Source of the DNA: Ooceraea biroi
Taxonomy: Eukaryota > Arthropoda > Insecta > Hymenoptera > Formicidae
NCBI RefSeq assembly: GCF_003672135.1
Contig: NC_039507.1
Location: 6,401,624-6,465,623 of the forward strand
DNA: 64,000 nucleotides
Direction of reading: 5' to 3'
Positions 11,652 to 24,292 of the stretch are shown one piece after another (position 1 is the stretch's first letter; each line of letters starts with the position of its first letter). The notes under the pieces were generated by a model. That model was not told where the DNA came from. It did no database searches and worked only from the letters and a program-made list of their open reading frames with translations. The position numbers were made by a program, and so were the translations under genes.

Positions 11652-11658
11652 GCGCGCA

Positions 11659-11689
<31 letters not shown>

Positions 11690-14600
11690 CCACGCACGCA
11701 CGCACACGCACACACATACGCGACATGCACGCACATATTTATATACTAACTTAATATACGTGTTCAAACATTTTTTTAAACTCCAATTTTGCTCACTTTA
11801 AGTCGTCGTATCTTTTATATTTTTGATTTTTGGCGTTTTTGCCTAAGGAAACTTTTAATCAGCATCACCTAAACTACAACATATGTTGAGGATTACGGTG
11901 GATTCTCGAAAAGAAATATGTTGTTTAAAGAATACTTTCGCTTTATTCGCAATTACAACGTGTCTCGGGTACATACGAGCTTGACTCGACGAAAGACTAA
12001 TAGATAGTGAGTGAGGAGCAGTGCGCGAACCAAAATATATAAAAACAGGAAATGAGAATATTTGTCGCGCTACTGCCACTCGTCATATTATGATAGGCTG
12101 AGGATATACATGGCAGGCAACTTAATAAACTCAAATTAATCAAAAACAAAAGCACGCAAACATCCTCAACACTACCGCTGTTTAAGTGCTTTCTTGTATT
12201 AACTATTGATTTTTGGTTTAACACTTAAACTTTCTCGCAAATTTAAAAATTTATCTTTTGGTAGCGACTTTGTAAAAATGTCTGCCTTTTGCAGTTCCGT
12301 AGGTACACCTATGTACCTACGGAACCTACAGTAGCCTAACTCTAATTTCTTTATCTTCTGTCTTTTCTCTTATATAGTGATATCGGACGTCTATGTGTTT
12401 GGTTCTCTTATGAAATTCCGGATTTTTAACCAGTCTGATCGTACTCTGATTGTCAATAAATAAATTAGTTGACTCAATACATGGACATCCGAGATCTTTT
12501 AGTAGTTTCCTTAACCAAATAGCTTCTTTAGTGACCGACGCAGCAGCTACGTATTCTGATTCGGTTGTACTTAAAGTAATTAAACTTTGCCTTTGAGACG
12601 ACCAAGAAATCGAACCATTAGTCAAAAGGAATACATATCCAGTAGTAGATCGTCTCGTTTCCAAATCACCTGCGTAATCTGCATCGGAAAAACCTACTAA
12701 CTCTAATTTGCTACCGCTGCTTGTATTACTCTATACCGTAATTACGTATACCGACTAAATACGCAAAAATTCGTTTCACCGCTCTCCAGTGTTCAACATT
12801 GTGATTACTGACAAATTTACTTACAATATTCACTGCATGAGCAATATCGGGTCGCGAAACTATAGCTAAAAATAACAAAGATTCCACCGCTTCTCTATAG
12901 GGTACATTTCTTTCTTCGACGGAATCTTTAGAATCTGCAGGTATTAATATTGAATGTGGATCGGATGGTGTGCTAACAGCTTTTGCTGTATTCATCTTGA
13001 ATTTATCAATGATTTTCTTAGTATAAATAGATTGATGTATAAAAATAGATTTCTCTTTTCTATTTCGTTCTATTTCTATACCAACAAATTTGCTGCAATC
13101 ACCAACCGTAATATCAAACGTTTTTCTAAAATAACCTATAACTATCTCGAGAATTTCTTTTGACTTAGCTGCTAGTAATCCATCATCCACAAATAACGCT
13201 AGAATAACTTTAAACTTTCTAACACAACCAACAAAAATACTTTTATCCCCTTCAATTTCTTTAAAATTAAATTCTCTCAAAACTCTACTGAACTTTTCGT
13301 TTCAACATCTAGAGGATTGTTTTAACCCGTATAACGATTTCGAAAGTTTACAGACTACATTCGCGCTTTTACAATCTTCTTTGTTTCTTACAATATCCAA
13401 TCCATCTGGAGGCTCCATATAAATTTCTTCTTGAAGTTCTCCATATAAAAAGGCTGTTTGTACGTCAAATTGTACCAATTCGAGATCCTCTTGAGCTGCT
13501 ATTGCCAGTAACACTCTAAGTGAGTCGTACCTTACGACTGGCGCAAACGTTTCCTGGTAGTCAAATCCTCGCTCCTGTTTGAAACCTCTGGCAACTAATC
13601 TCGCTTTGTAACGTAATACTTTTCCTTGTGCGTCTCGAATAATTTTGAAAACCCATTTCGAGTCGATGGTTTTCATATTTGGCTCCCTCTTTACCAAGAT
13701 CCAAGTTTGATTATTTTCATGAGCTCGATACTCTTCCGCTATTGCTTGTTTCCATTCTTTGGATTGCTCACTACTTATAGCTTCCTGAAAAGAGCAAGGT
13801 AAATTATATTCGGCAATACACGAATGGTACCTGTTTGGTGGCTGAATAGTTTTCCGATCTCTCAGTTTATGTGCATGCTGAGTTACTCGTTCTTCAGGCT
13901 CCAGGTTCACTTCCATGTTTTCGTCTTCTCGCTCTTCTTCATCCTCCTCTATAACTGATTGACTGTTGCCTCTTTGTTGCTCAACTGGTTGCTCCACCTC
14001 ACCTTTTGGAAGTACGACAATCGGTTCCGCTGTTTCTGATGAAGGAACGCTTGACACAGGGTTTTCGTAAAAAGTTACATTTCTGGAAACAGACACCTTT
14101 TTAGTCTTTGGGTCATACAATCTATAATTTGAAGAATCGTCTTGATACCCAACAAGTATCATTTTCTTTGCGCGAGCGTCAAACTTCTTTGTAAATTGTT
14201 TCGGAATGTTCATAAACGCGTCGGATCCAAACACTCTCACATGACTTAAACTTGGCTTTTTATTTGTCCACAATTCATACGGCGTAATGTCTTTGTTAGA
14301 GTTCAATGTCAATGTTCGATTTAAGATATACACCGCGGTGTTAATTGCTTCCGCCCACACAAATTTAGGTAAATTTTTAGCAAGCAACATTGTACGCGTA
14401 CACTCAACGATAGTACGATTATCACGTTCCGCTTTCCCATTCTGCTGGGGAGTGTAAGGCGCCGTCGTTTCTCTAACGATCCCGCACGATTCTAGGTAAC
14501 TGTCCATTTGCGTGTTGCAATATTCGCGCCCGTTATCACACCGAAGAACTTTTATTGTCTGATCAAATTTATTTTCAATTAATTTTGAATATTTCTTAAA

Positions 14601-17600
14601 TTGATCAAACACGTCGGATTTATGCCGAATGAAGAAAACATGACGATAGCCTGTTGCTTCGTCTTTAAACGTTACGTAGAATTTTGCGCCTCCTAATGAT
14701 TCTACTGAAATCGGACCGCCAACGTCGGAATGTATGCGCTCACCTGGACTCGTAACTTTTGTTTCACTGCACTTGTTGAATAGTAATCGATGAGACTTAC
14801 CAACCTGGCACGATTCGCAAAAGAAATCTTGATCCTGTTTTGTCGTCAAGCCAGTCATCAGGCCCGTTTTTGCCATGTGAGCAAGTGCCTTTTTGTTCAC
14901 GTGACCTAGTCTTTCATGCCATAGTTTGAAATTTGCATTTGACACATTTGCTTCTGCACAGTTCTCTACAGTTTTTACTTGAAAATGCATGCGATATAGT
15001 TCATTTGCCTGTTTTGCACCCACTGCAACTGTCTTATTATTTTTCACGATCAAAACTCGATCATTTAAGAATTTTACCTCGAAACCTTTTAAAGTGCACA
15101 CGCCGACTGAAAATAGATTTTTCCGGAGTTTCGGCACATAAAGTACATCTTCTATGCGCGTTTCAATCCACTGTCTGTATACATAACGCATTACTTTGAT
15201 CGTTCCTACTCCGCGCACTTCACATATTCCATTATCTCCTAATGAGATAGTATCACCATCATTGGTAACCCGTAACTCTGCAAACCACTCCCGTCGGTAA
15301 GTTACATGTTTTGACGCGCCACTATCTACTAACCATACATCACTTAAGTCAGTATCTAACAGTCTTTGTATATTTCCAGCAGGCGTCACTGTGTCCTTTC
15401 TTGTCCCTTTTCTAGACGATTCCACAAGGAATGCGCAATCATCCTTGTTTACGTGTTCGCTCTCTCGTCGTCTTGATCTACAGTCCCGCGCGATATGACC
15501 TTTACGTTTACACTTGAAGCACTCAGCGTTCTTTTTCCAATGTTCTTTCTGTCCTGGTTTGCCTTTGTTTGCAGAATTTTTCGCTTGCTTCGCCGAATAA
15601 AGAGCACTGTTCGGATCACTTTCCGCGTTTAATCTAGCTTCTTCTTTTATTAATCGCTCTTGCAAATTCGCTATAGTCTGTCTTTCAGGTTCCACACTGT
15701 CCCACGCGGTTTGAAAAGCACTATACTTTGAAGTTAAACTACCAAAGATTTTGGCCATTATTGTTACTTCAGATAATTCTTCACCAACGTCCGCTATCTG
15801 ACTCGCAAGATTTTGAACTTTCGTTATGTGAATCACCACTGAGTCACTAGCACCCATTTGATACTGGAAAAACTTTTGCGTCAGCATTAGCTTATTACTC
15901 GCAGATTTCTGTTCATGAATTTGTCCAAGCTTATTCCACATTTCTCTAGCCGTGGTACACGACAGAAGACACTCAAACTGAGCAAACTCCATGGATGACG
16001 ATATCAAAAACATCGCTTTTGCGTTATCACGCATCCACACCTTGGCTTCCGCCGAGGCATTGTCTCGCGGTTTCACTCTTGTACCGTCGATAATATCTTG
16101 AATTCCGTATGCGATAAATAAAGCGTTTATTTGAAATTTCCAGCCTTGGAAATTTTCACCATTGAATTTCGTCACGCTCCGCGCAGATATCTCCTCCATC
16201 TTGTCGCAACGTGGCTCACAAATTCTTTCACGCGTACGTGCACAACTTTGTTTTCGCGAATCCTCTTAGATTTGAATCGAGCCTGGGCCCATAACCTGTT
16301 GAGGATTACGGTGGATTCTCGAAAAGAAATATGTTGTTTAAAGAATACTTTCGCTTTATTCGCAATTACAACGTGTCTCGGTTACATACGAGCTTGACTC
16401 GACGAAAGACTAATAGATAGTGAGTGAGGAGCAGTGCGCGAACCAAAATATATAAAAACAGGAAATGAGAATATTTGTCGCGCTACTGCCACTCGTCATA
16501 TTATGATAGGCTGAGGATATACATGGCAGGCAACTTAATAAACTCAAATTAATCAAAAACAAAAGCACGCAAACATCCTCAACAACATATTTCAATTTCA
16601 GCCAATTTGACCGGAGCCGATTTTTTCCTATAAAATGTGCGGGGTCCTTTTTAATTATTGTTTTCTCCGAAACGGCTATTCATAACACCTTAAGTCTAAA
16701 CAGGTGTTTACTTACTCTTAAAGCCCTTTCATTCTACAAAAGCTCATCCCGATCTCAGACTTACACTTGGGAGGTTCTCCTTTTAAGACGTGCAACATAG
16801 AAATCAAGTGTTTCATGCAACAGAAACTCATGATGACATTGTTCCATAAAACAATTGTCGATACGTTTATTGTTCGTTGCATAACATTACTGATATGTTA
16901 AGTGCATCCTTACTGCACTGAAAATGTATCAAAATTAATAATCTTTGATATATAATATAAATACATCGACACATAATTGATCAAGTTACAAATTTAATTT
17001 AATACGCGGAAGCTGTCGTTTTTATTAACGTAGATAATAATTAATAAATGAACATTTACTCTGCACTATCCGGATTGCTTTTTAATTAATAATTGCTGGA
17101 ATTATAATCTGTAATCTTACTCTATTATGCTATTTTTAGAATCGTATCTGGTACCTGCTGGAGCAAACGTGATTATTGACATTGTACATCTCCACCAAAA
17201 TCTTGATTTCTGGCCAAATCCAGAGGTGTTCGATCCAGACAGATTTTTGCCAGAACTGGTGCAAAATCGTCATCCTTTTGCTTATCTACCGTTTAGCGCT
17301 GGTTCGCGGAACTGCATAGGTAATCTACGAGATCATAATATCTTGTTGCGTACAAAGCAGATTATAATGCGTTTACTCATAACAGGTCAACGATTCGCCA
17401 TGATGGAGATGAAAACTGTAATTGGTACTCTGATGCACAACTTTAACTTGGAGCCCATTGATCACTTGAAAGATGTTCGATGTTCAACCGATATAATTAT
17501 TCGCATTGGGCAGCCCATACGCGTGAAATTCGTCCCATCTAACAGAAATTGTGCAACTGCTACAAGAGAATATGCAAATTATGTCGGTGTGAAAACCTAA
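8730..17600 (+). CDS. cytochrome P450, CYP4 family, C-terminal ~310 residues in 7 exons
   Basis: This is a heme-thiolate monooxygenase of the CYP4 family, which in insects is usually a microsomal enzyme oxidising fatty acids, hormones or xenobiotics. Exons with matching GT-AG sites and phases are 8730-8832, 9034-9124, 9212-9318, 9702-9770, 10903-11071, 17140-17319 and 17386-17600 (stop). Visible motifs are KCLKVLHGFTEK, the I-helix EGHDTVSM, the K-helix ExxR in CLKETMRL, PDRFLPE, and the heme loop PFSAGSRNCIG with its Cys. The reading frame is open through every junction, including the one across a 6-kb intron holding a foldback element and Copia-1. About 190 N-terminal residues are absent. 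Repeats fill the DNA just upstream, so the 5' exons are either lost or beyond the window. It is either a live gene with huge introns or a young 5'-truncated pseudogene. Confidence 0.88.
9664..9693. repeat. TA microsatellite in P450 intron
   Basis: A long (TA)n run ends a few bases before the exon at 9702. Confidence 0.9.
9992..10886. mobile_element. TIR element family T, copy 1 (in P450 intron)
   Basis: The left end (TTGGAAATTATTTAG followed by GGAGCAACCTCG) is mirrored at the right, ending near 10886. Subterminal blocks (TGACCTTGACC, CACTCAGGAGGGTGACC, AAAGTTATTAACAAAA) also occur in inverted order at both ends. The second copy in this window is 29839-40059. The left half contains two tandem subrepeats built around the GTCGCTCGTTGTTT block. 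No transposase is encoded. Confidence 0.8.
10367..10639. repeat. 273-bp palindromic insert with AACCT repeats at its ends
   Basis: The arms at 10367-10401 and 10605-10639 are inverted copies (core TATATTTTCCGAAACTGGAG) beginning and ending in AGGTT/AACCT words. The centre is GC-rich, with G and C runs and small hairpins. Short AACCT/AGGTT clusters continue to 10675. It looks like a MITE seated in TTAGG-type repeats inside family T. Confidence 0.7.
11521..11730. repeat. GT / CA / CG compound microsatellite
   Basis: GT and CA runs with CG segments surround a short unique core. They form the loop of the foldback element. Open frames here are only translations of the repeat. Confidence 0.9.
11884..12171 (-). 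repeat. Copia-1 3' LTR
   Basis: This 288-bp LTR is flanked on the left by the ACATA duplication (11879-11883). A TATA-like AAAATATATAAAA lies in the middle. Confidence 0.93.
12199..16199 (-). pseudogene. Copia-1 gag-pol polyprotein, interrupted
   Basis: The start is MEEISARSV at 16199. Domains in order are a copia-type gag, zinc knuckle CFKCKRKGHIARDC, aspartic protease WLVDSGASKHVT, an integrase with core blocks VLRCDNGREY and YTPQQNGKAERD, reverse transcriptase with SKWVFK and the active-site FVDD, and RNase H with WSSQRQSLITLSTTESEY. The frame is open for 965 codons to 13302, where a TGA replaces a Trp that is intact in Copia-2. Frameshifts follow near 12700 and 12320. It encodes the replication proteins but cannot produce a full polyprotein. 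The near-identical LTRs mean the lesions are young, were copied in trans, or are sequencing errors. Confidence 0.93.
16297..16584 (-). repeat. Copia-1 5' LTR
   Basis: This 288-bp LTR is followed by the ACATA duplication at 16585-16589. The primer-binding site lies at 16281-16296 on the minus strand. Confidence 0.93.
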
Positions 17601-17964
17601 TGTATGAAGAGAAATAACGAATTATTTATGTATATTATTTGTGTAAGCGTTATTATATTTCTCAAGCAATATCACGCACAAAATATATGTTACGTATATA
17701 AATATTTGATTGAGAATATATAGGATACTCTTATCATTTTAGCAAAATCATTGTCTTTGCTTTAACTTTGGAGGAGGTATTTCTTCGGATAGTGTAGTTT
17801 AGGTCAGGGATCGGCAAGTGGGCACTGCCCGCGGGCGCCCAGTTGCCCGCGGGCAAAGCTGAACGCGTTAGATGCCCGCGACAAAAAAAAAGAGAGATTG
17901 AAACAGGGGCGGAGATACGCACTCGCAGCGCCCACAAATATATCGCACTAAATTAAACAACATA

Positions 17965-18377
17965 TGTTTTGTGAAGCTTCCGTGCCTCGTGCGCGGTGTC
18001 GCACCTTTCGATGCAATCGAGCCACGACCCTGTGTCGTGTCGATCCGCCGCGTCTGTAATGACGCCCTCGTCTCCACGTATTTCCAGGTGGGGCGAGAAA
18101 ATATTTTGAGCTTCGTTTTACTTATTATATTTAGAGCACAAACGATTTTACTTTTTACAGTCCACTAATCGCACTATATAAAAATATACTTGGGCTGCTT
18201 CTGCTTCTGTTCGCATGCCCGTACGGACTCGTTCTGGTGGGCTACGAGCTCGCGTTCGCGCCGCGCGACTCGGGAAAAACAACGAAACGGCGACAATAGC
18301 CCAGTGACGTACGACGCCGCGAAAAACCCAAACGAAATTATAATAAAAAAAAGCGATATATAAAAAAGTACGGAACA
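17965..18377 (-). repeat. BEL/Pao 3' LTR
   Basis: This LTR is 413 bp and carries a TATA-like CACTATATAAAAATA. Confidence 0.9.
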
Positions 18378-18503
18378 TATCCCGCCCCTCTTGAAAGTAC
18401 TAACTTTCAAAACGATATAAATAATGTCTAACACTAAACAAAACGCACAACGTATAAATGATACCTAATACTAAATAAAACGCAAACGCAACAAAAACTA
18501 TAC

Positions 18504-20453
18504 TTAATCTAACGGAAATATGGCAAATTTTGCCAGTGGCCTGGTAATAAGTCCCTTTACAGTCTTCACTGTTGCGGCTCGAACAACGCCGTCATCGCCA
18601 GGATGTATATTTTGCACCTTGCCGAGCACCCATTGAGTGGGTCCTAAATTAGGCTGCTGAATGAGTACCAATTGGTCAACCTTCAGCGACGATCCCTTGT
18701 TGATTTTCCATTTCTATCTTTCGATGAGCGTATGTAAATACTCCGAGCTCCACCGCTTCCAAAAATGCTGTCGGAGTTGCTCCACTCTTTCCCAGCGTAG
18801 CAGTCGATTGACTGGAACATCTACGAGGTCAGGGACTAAAAAACTGTTTAACGCTGTGCCAATCAAAAAATGCCCTGGAGTAATACAATGTAAATCATTA
18901 GGATCTGTACTAAGCGGTGTCAACGGACGCGAATTCAACATCGCTTCGATCTCGCATAATACAGTTTGTAATTCCTCAAACGTGAGGTTCGCATTACCTA
19001 CAATTCGATGTAAGTGTGTCTTAGTCGATTTTATGGCAGACTCCCATAATCCACCAAAATGAGGCGCATGTGATGGGATAAATTGCCACGCGGTTTCATT
19101 ATCGCGTAAAAAATTTATGAGCTCGTTGCTCATCTGATCGCTATTGAGGAATTCACTAAACTCTTTCATCTGCCTTTTCGCTCCTACGAATGCTGTTCCG
19201 TTATCGGAGTACATGCAATTCGGTTTTCCACGACGTGAAATAAAACGCTTGAACGCACCTAAAAATGCTTGAGATGTCAGATCGCTTACTACCTCTATAT
19301 GAACTGCCTTTGTCGCGAAACAAACAAATAATGCTACATATGATTTAATAAGTTTCGCGTTGCGCCGCTTGGATTCCTTTAGAAACATCGGACCTGCATA
19401 GTCTACCCCGGTATGACTAAATGGTCTTGAAACAGTTACTCTATTTTCAGGTAAATTGCCCATTATTGCTTGCGGAATAACTGGCTTATGCTTAAAACAA
19501 ATGATGTATTCGCGAATAACCTTTCGGGTGATAGAACGTACCGACAATGGCCAAAATCTCGACCTGACAACTGCTATGGTCGCCTGCAATCCCGAATGAA
19601 GGTTTCGAATATGTTCACGTTGAATCATGAGCTCAGTAAATTTATGTTTCGGTAACAATATTGGATGGCATGCTTCATAGGCCATATCAGAATTTTTTAA
19701 TCTTCCTCCTACTCTAATCAAACCATTTGCGTCAAAAAATGGAGATAAAGACAACAAATTGCTCGAATTGCTGATAGGCTTATTTTTGGATAACTGAGCG
19801 TACTCCTCTGGAAACGCTTCTCTTTGAATGCTTCTGTAAACAACAATTAAAGCTGCTGCTATTTCCTGATGAGATATAAACTCTCCATTGAATTTACGAC
19901 GATATTCAGGAAAGAATCTTAAACAACGTGCGATGATTCGCAATATCTTGTCTAAATTTGAATACTTAATTAATAAATCATTAATGATAAAAACAGTGAC
20001 CTTGGAAACTGCGCTTATTATACATTCCTGTTCCGAATGAGCGTCTAATGTACTTGAAGAACTGCTCGGAGGCCAATGATGCTCTTCTACAGCGAAAAAA
20101 GAAGGACCATTCCACCAAATACGATTGTTCATCAAGTCGTGAAGAGTGGCTCCACGAGAAATGATATCAGCGGGATTATCGTGTGAAGATATGTGTCTCC
20201 ATTGATATGCTTTAGTGAGTCGTTAAACTTCGCCGACTCGATTCGCGATAAAGGTTGGCCACTTGCGTGAAAATGAAGATATCCATTGCAATGTAATTGT
20301 GGAATCTGACCATAAAACAATTTGTATTTCGGATAAATCAATTGCAGATCGAACTTTCTCTAATAAGTGAGCCAAAAGAACGGCTGCGCATAACTCTAAC
20401 CTCGGGAGAGTTATCGCCCTAATGGGAGCCATACGTGATTTAGAGCATAACAA
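18504..20453 (-). pseudogene. BEL/Pao pol: RNase H end, integrase and C-terminal domain
   Basis: The segment starts in RNase H (ITLPRLELCAAVLLAHLL, VLWSDSTITLQW). It continues through an integrase with DYAGPM, a YSDNGTAF block and HAPHFGGLWESAIK, to a C-terminal domain ending FPLD (DUF5641-like). Two in-frame stops break it: TAA at 20223-20225, where Gln is plausible, and TAG at 18714-18716. One frameshift near 20430 separates it from the upstream reverse transcriptase frame. The integrase core acidic residues appear to be kept. Confidence 0.88.
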
Positions 20454-21901
20454 CTCTGTTCAATACTCATTAAATCAATACGACTTCTTATGTAAATGCA
20501 AGCCCCGTAAGCACGTTGACTTGCGTCACAAAAACCATGTAATTGAATGTAGGTTGCTCTTATACTATATTTGACTTGGCGAGGCAATTTCACTTCACTA
20601 ATATAAAATAATTGTTGTCGAAAACTCAACCACCTCGCGTGGAGATCTTGCGGTAAGGATTCGTTCCATTCTATATTGGATTGCCAAGCGTCTTGAATAA
20701 TTAACTTTGCTACAACTATGATCGGCCTTAATAGCCCCAGTGGATCGAATAATTTTGAAGCGTCGGACAATACCGTGCGCTTCGTAATACGCCTAGAATC
20801 GGACGAAACGTTACATTCGAACGTAAACTGATCTGTTGGCGGATGCCATTGCACCCCCAACACCTTCGGCGTGTCATCGCCATGTAACACTACTGTTTCA
20901 TCAACGGCTCTCTTATGAGCCGGTGCTAATTCTGCGTGGTTTGAATGCCATTTACTCAACTCAAAATGACCTTGTCTCAATAATGTTTCAATTTGATCAC
21001 GTATACGCTTAGCTTCATCAATCGAATCTGCACCAGTAAGTAAGTCATCGACATAAAAATCTCGAAGCGCACACTCTGAACCTTGCGGAAATTCTGCTGC
21101 ATGTTTCGCAGCTAAATCTTGAACGCATTCTGTAACTAAAAATGACGCGGAACCCGTACCATGCGTTACGGTAATCAATTCAAATATCTCGATAGGAACA
21201 TTCGTGTTGTCCCTCCAAAATATGCGTTGCAAACTTCTTTGCGATTCATGTATCAATACTTGGCGATACATTTTTACTATATCCGCCGTGAATACAACTG
21301 CATGTGTGCGAAATCTCAAAAGAATAAAAAATAATTCTTGCTGTATCACCGGTCCGACCATCAAAGCATCGTTCAAAGATACTCCCGTAGTGGTTTTGCA
21401 CGAGGCGTCAAATACCACGCGTAATTTTACAAACTGATCGGTTTGCTTCCACACCCCGTGGTGCGGCAAGTAAAATGATATGCTATTATCCTCATCAACC
21501 GAAGAAACCTTTCTCATATGATCTAAATTAACGTATTCATTTATAAAATTAACATAATGTTTTTTAAACTCTGGATCACGTTCAAATCGTCTTTCAAGTT
21601 GTGTAAACCGTTTCAACGCGATTTCCTTTGAATCACCGATCTTTCGTAGTACGTCATCCTTTACCGGTAACTTTACAATGTAACGACCTTGTTCGTTAAT
21701 TGATGTATAAATTTTGAAGTGAGCTTCACAAGCTCGTTCTTCAACCGTACGATTTTCAAAACCGCGAGAAACCTCTTCTAATTGCCAAAACTTACACAAC
21801 TGATCATGTAATTCCGTGTTACTTATTAACGCTGTTAATGAACGTATTTTTTGTGGTAAAGCCAACGAATTAAATAACACGCCCAGCGATGATCCAACCA
21901 A
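20411..21901 (-). pseudogene. BEL/Pao reverse transcriptase and RNase H start
   Basis: The frame starts in the protease-RT linker (ELHDQLCKFWQLEEV). It then shows RT blocks RVVFDASCKT, FTADIVKMYRQV and the catalytic FYVDDLLTG, followed by LHGFCDASQRAYGACIY, the start of RNase H. It is one base out of frame with gag-protease upstream and with the rest of RNase H downstream. BEL elements normally encode one long polyprotein, so both shifts are probably lesions. Confidence 0.92.
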
Positions 21902-23708
21902 GACGCGTTTTTTGTAATGTTAAACTTCCCTTAAACTCTTTGAATTGGCCAACACACAACAATTGCCAAAACAAATCTGCACCTATTAGCAAATCAACAT
22001 CCGCCGATGAATTGAATTGCGGGTCTGCAAGTTCAATGTTGCCTGGCAATCCAATCAAATGACGTTTCACGGAAACCGGAGGAATCTTTCCAGTTATCTG
22101 GTCCATAATTATGCATTCAAAACTCGTGGAAAATGAATTTACTCGTGATTGAAGAGTAACACCAACAATTTGATTAAACATCGTAGATGCATTGTTAATT
22201 CCGGTCACACAAGCATTTATTGATCGGGCCTTTAATCCTAATGATTTAAAAAACTTACGTGTAACAAAATTTGCCTGTGAACCGCAGTCAAGAAGAGCGC
22301 GACACGACTTACGTGTTCCTCCCTTGCCAATTATGTATACCACTGCGGTAGACAGCAATACTTGATTACATGCGAGAGAACTGTGTGCTGCAATCGAAGA
22401 TTGTCCTTGACTTGACATTTCGGTTGCTTCCTTGGGTGACGAGGAATTCTTTGATTCCTCCTTTGGCTTATCCTCGTTTTTGTCTTGACTATGTAATAAT
22501 GTATTGTGCCTTGATCGGCATATTTTACAAACTCCGGCATTACAATTTGCCGCAATGTGTCCTGTGGAACGCAAACAATTGAGACATAAACCCTTTTCAC
22601 GTATTTCGGCTACACGCCGAGCAATAGGTAATGCCAAAAATTCCTTGCACGAATAAACAGCATGTTCATCATTGCAAAACGAACACTTACCATTATAAGT
22701 AACTAGATGTGATAATTGTTGCTTAACATTACCTTGTGCATGATAACGAGTATTGTACCCTTTATTAACAACGGTGTTAACTCTAGTGATCGTTTCCAAA
22801 ACTTGACCGCGATGCGAAACAAACTCTGTAAACTGCTTAAAAGTGGGAATCTCCCCGTCTTTTAATGAAGATTGCCATTCCTTTGCTGTTACCGAATCTA
22901 GTTTTGAACTAAGAATGTAAACAAGCAAATCGTCCCAGTAATCAACTGGTCTTTTTAATGCCTTTAATGCAAGTATGTGTCTACATGCATCATCTGAAAT
23001 TTGTCTTAATTCCTTTGAATTTTCTTTGACCATTGCGGGCAAATCCATGATGCCTCTAATATGAGTTTGAATGATAACGCGCTTATTATCGTATCTCTGT
23101 CTCAAAATATCCCACGCAACCGCGTAATTGCTGTCCGATATTTCTAAAGCCGCAATGAGACTGGCCGCATCGCCAGACAAAGACGCACGTAAATATTGAA
23201 ATCGCTGAATATTATTTAATGCCTTATTATCGTGTACAATAGCAATAAACATATCGTGGAACGGTAACCATTCCTCATATTTACCCGAAAAAGAAGGTAA
23301 GCTTATCTTTGGTAATCGAACACTCGCGGATGAATCTACTTTAGATTCTGATTGAGATGCCGTGGTATGTGACACACTGCTTGATGTGTACCTTCCGGAT
23401 GTGTTCGCCAACAAACGCCGCATTTGTGCGCGCAATAAATAAAACGCATCTTCAAACGCAATTCTATCTTCCACTTCTTTATCATCTAAAGTCTCGATTT
23501 CCGTTTGTACATTATCGTAATCGCACCAATATGCATCTAACCGCTCCCTGCATTCTTCAATATGTGCTATCACATCTGATGTAATCTGACTAATATTATT
23601 CATGAACGTTTGTATACGTGTACACGAACCCTTTATTGTAGCTCGCTTTTTCTTAAGCGCGGAAAAATTTCCCGCCTCGGACGGTTGCGAATCGCGATCT
23701 TGAGACAT
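21870..23708 (-). pseudogene. BEL/Pao gag and protease
   Basis: The start MSQDRDSQP at 23708 is preferred to an upstream in-frame Met because it fits the usual gag beginning. Visible are an N-terminal coiled coil, the DUF1759-like LPKISLPSFSGKYEEW, zinc-knuckle-like CLNCLRSTGHIAANC followed by CKICRSRHNTLLH, and a DUF1758-type aspartic protease motif ALLDCGSQANFVT. The frame ends just after LGWIIAGRV, where the family continues into RT, so a one-base indel truncates it. Confidence 0.9.
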
Positions 23709-23764
23709 GTTCACCAAAATGCGTAAATTACAATACAACAATAATGATTGGCACAAGCGTATTC

Positions 23765-24290
23765 AGTTTACCTGACCTCGTGTTGTGATAAAAGCGCGAT
23801 CCTCGTTGATCGCCGCCGTGTATCGATTTGACCGTTGGAAGTTCCTGGAAGCCGCCCCGCTGCACTGCGCGGACGCGCTCGCTGATGATAACCTCCTGGT
23901 GTGGCGTCTGAAACTCAATATCGCCTTGTTGCTGCGCCCTTGTGGCACCCTTGGATTGTTGATAACACGTGACCAGCCTCGTGCCGGCCGTGATGCGTGA
24001 ACTGTGGCTTGCTGCGTTGCGTCGCAGAAACCACTGTCGTTGACTCTCGATATCGCCTGATATCGCCTTGTTGCGGCACCCCCGTGGTACCTCTGGATTG
24101 ACAAATGGTGATCAGCCCTATGCCGGTCGTAATGCGTAAATCGTAGCTGGTTGCGATGCTTCGCAACAGTCGTTGCTATGCCGTTACTATGCGAATGTCT
24201 CTTGAAGAACGAGCCGTTGATTGTGCGCCAAATCGTTTGCCTCGAGTGTCTTAATGTGTTTCCCGGACTAGATCCGGCTCGAAGGACCAA
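23765..24290 (-). other. BEL/Pao 5' untranslated leader with imperfect tandem repeats
   Basis: Between the 5' LTR and gag lies a non-coding leader. Two ~120-bp imperfect repeats are visible around 23890-24185, sharing the words ATCGCCTTGTTGC, CCTCTGGATTG-like and GCCGGTCGTAATGCG. Confidence 0.6.
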
Positions 24291-24292
24291 TA

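Larger units (their letters stand above)
11884..16584 (-). mobile_element. Copia-1 LTR retrotransposon, complete but defective
   Basis: A 4.7-kb Ty1/copia element on the minus strand has two 288-bp LTRs starting TGTTGAGGA and ending TCCTCAACA, with a 5-bp target duplication ACATA on both sides. The primer-binding site next to the 5' LTR reads GGTTATGGGCCCAG, the internal initiator-tRNA-Met sequence used by copia elements. The LTRs differ at about one position by eye, so insertion is recent. The pre-insertion sequence is preserved in the opposite arm of the foldback element. Confidence 0.95.
11148..16782. mobile_element. foldback (long-inverted-repeat) element split by Copia-1
   Basis: Left-arm blocks AGGAGAACCTCCCAAGTG, GACCCCGCACATTTTATAGG and a CTAAACTACAACATA region are all mirrored in the right arm. 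Without Copia-1 it is about 0.93 kb, nearly a complete palindrome with a microsatellite loop. It lies wholly within the 6-kb P450 intron. No coding capacity was seen. The flanking duplication is unclear. Confidence 0.8.

Noticed and set aside
11395..11801. Cys/Val- and His/Thr-rich frames around the CA/GT tract
   Set aside because: They are microsatellite translations with no independent support.
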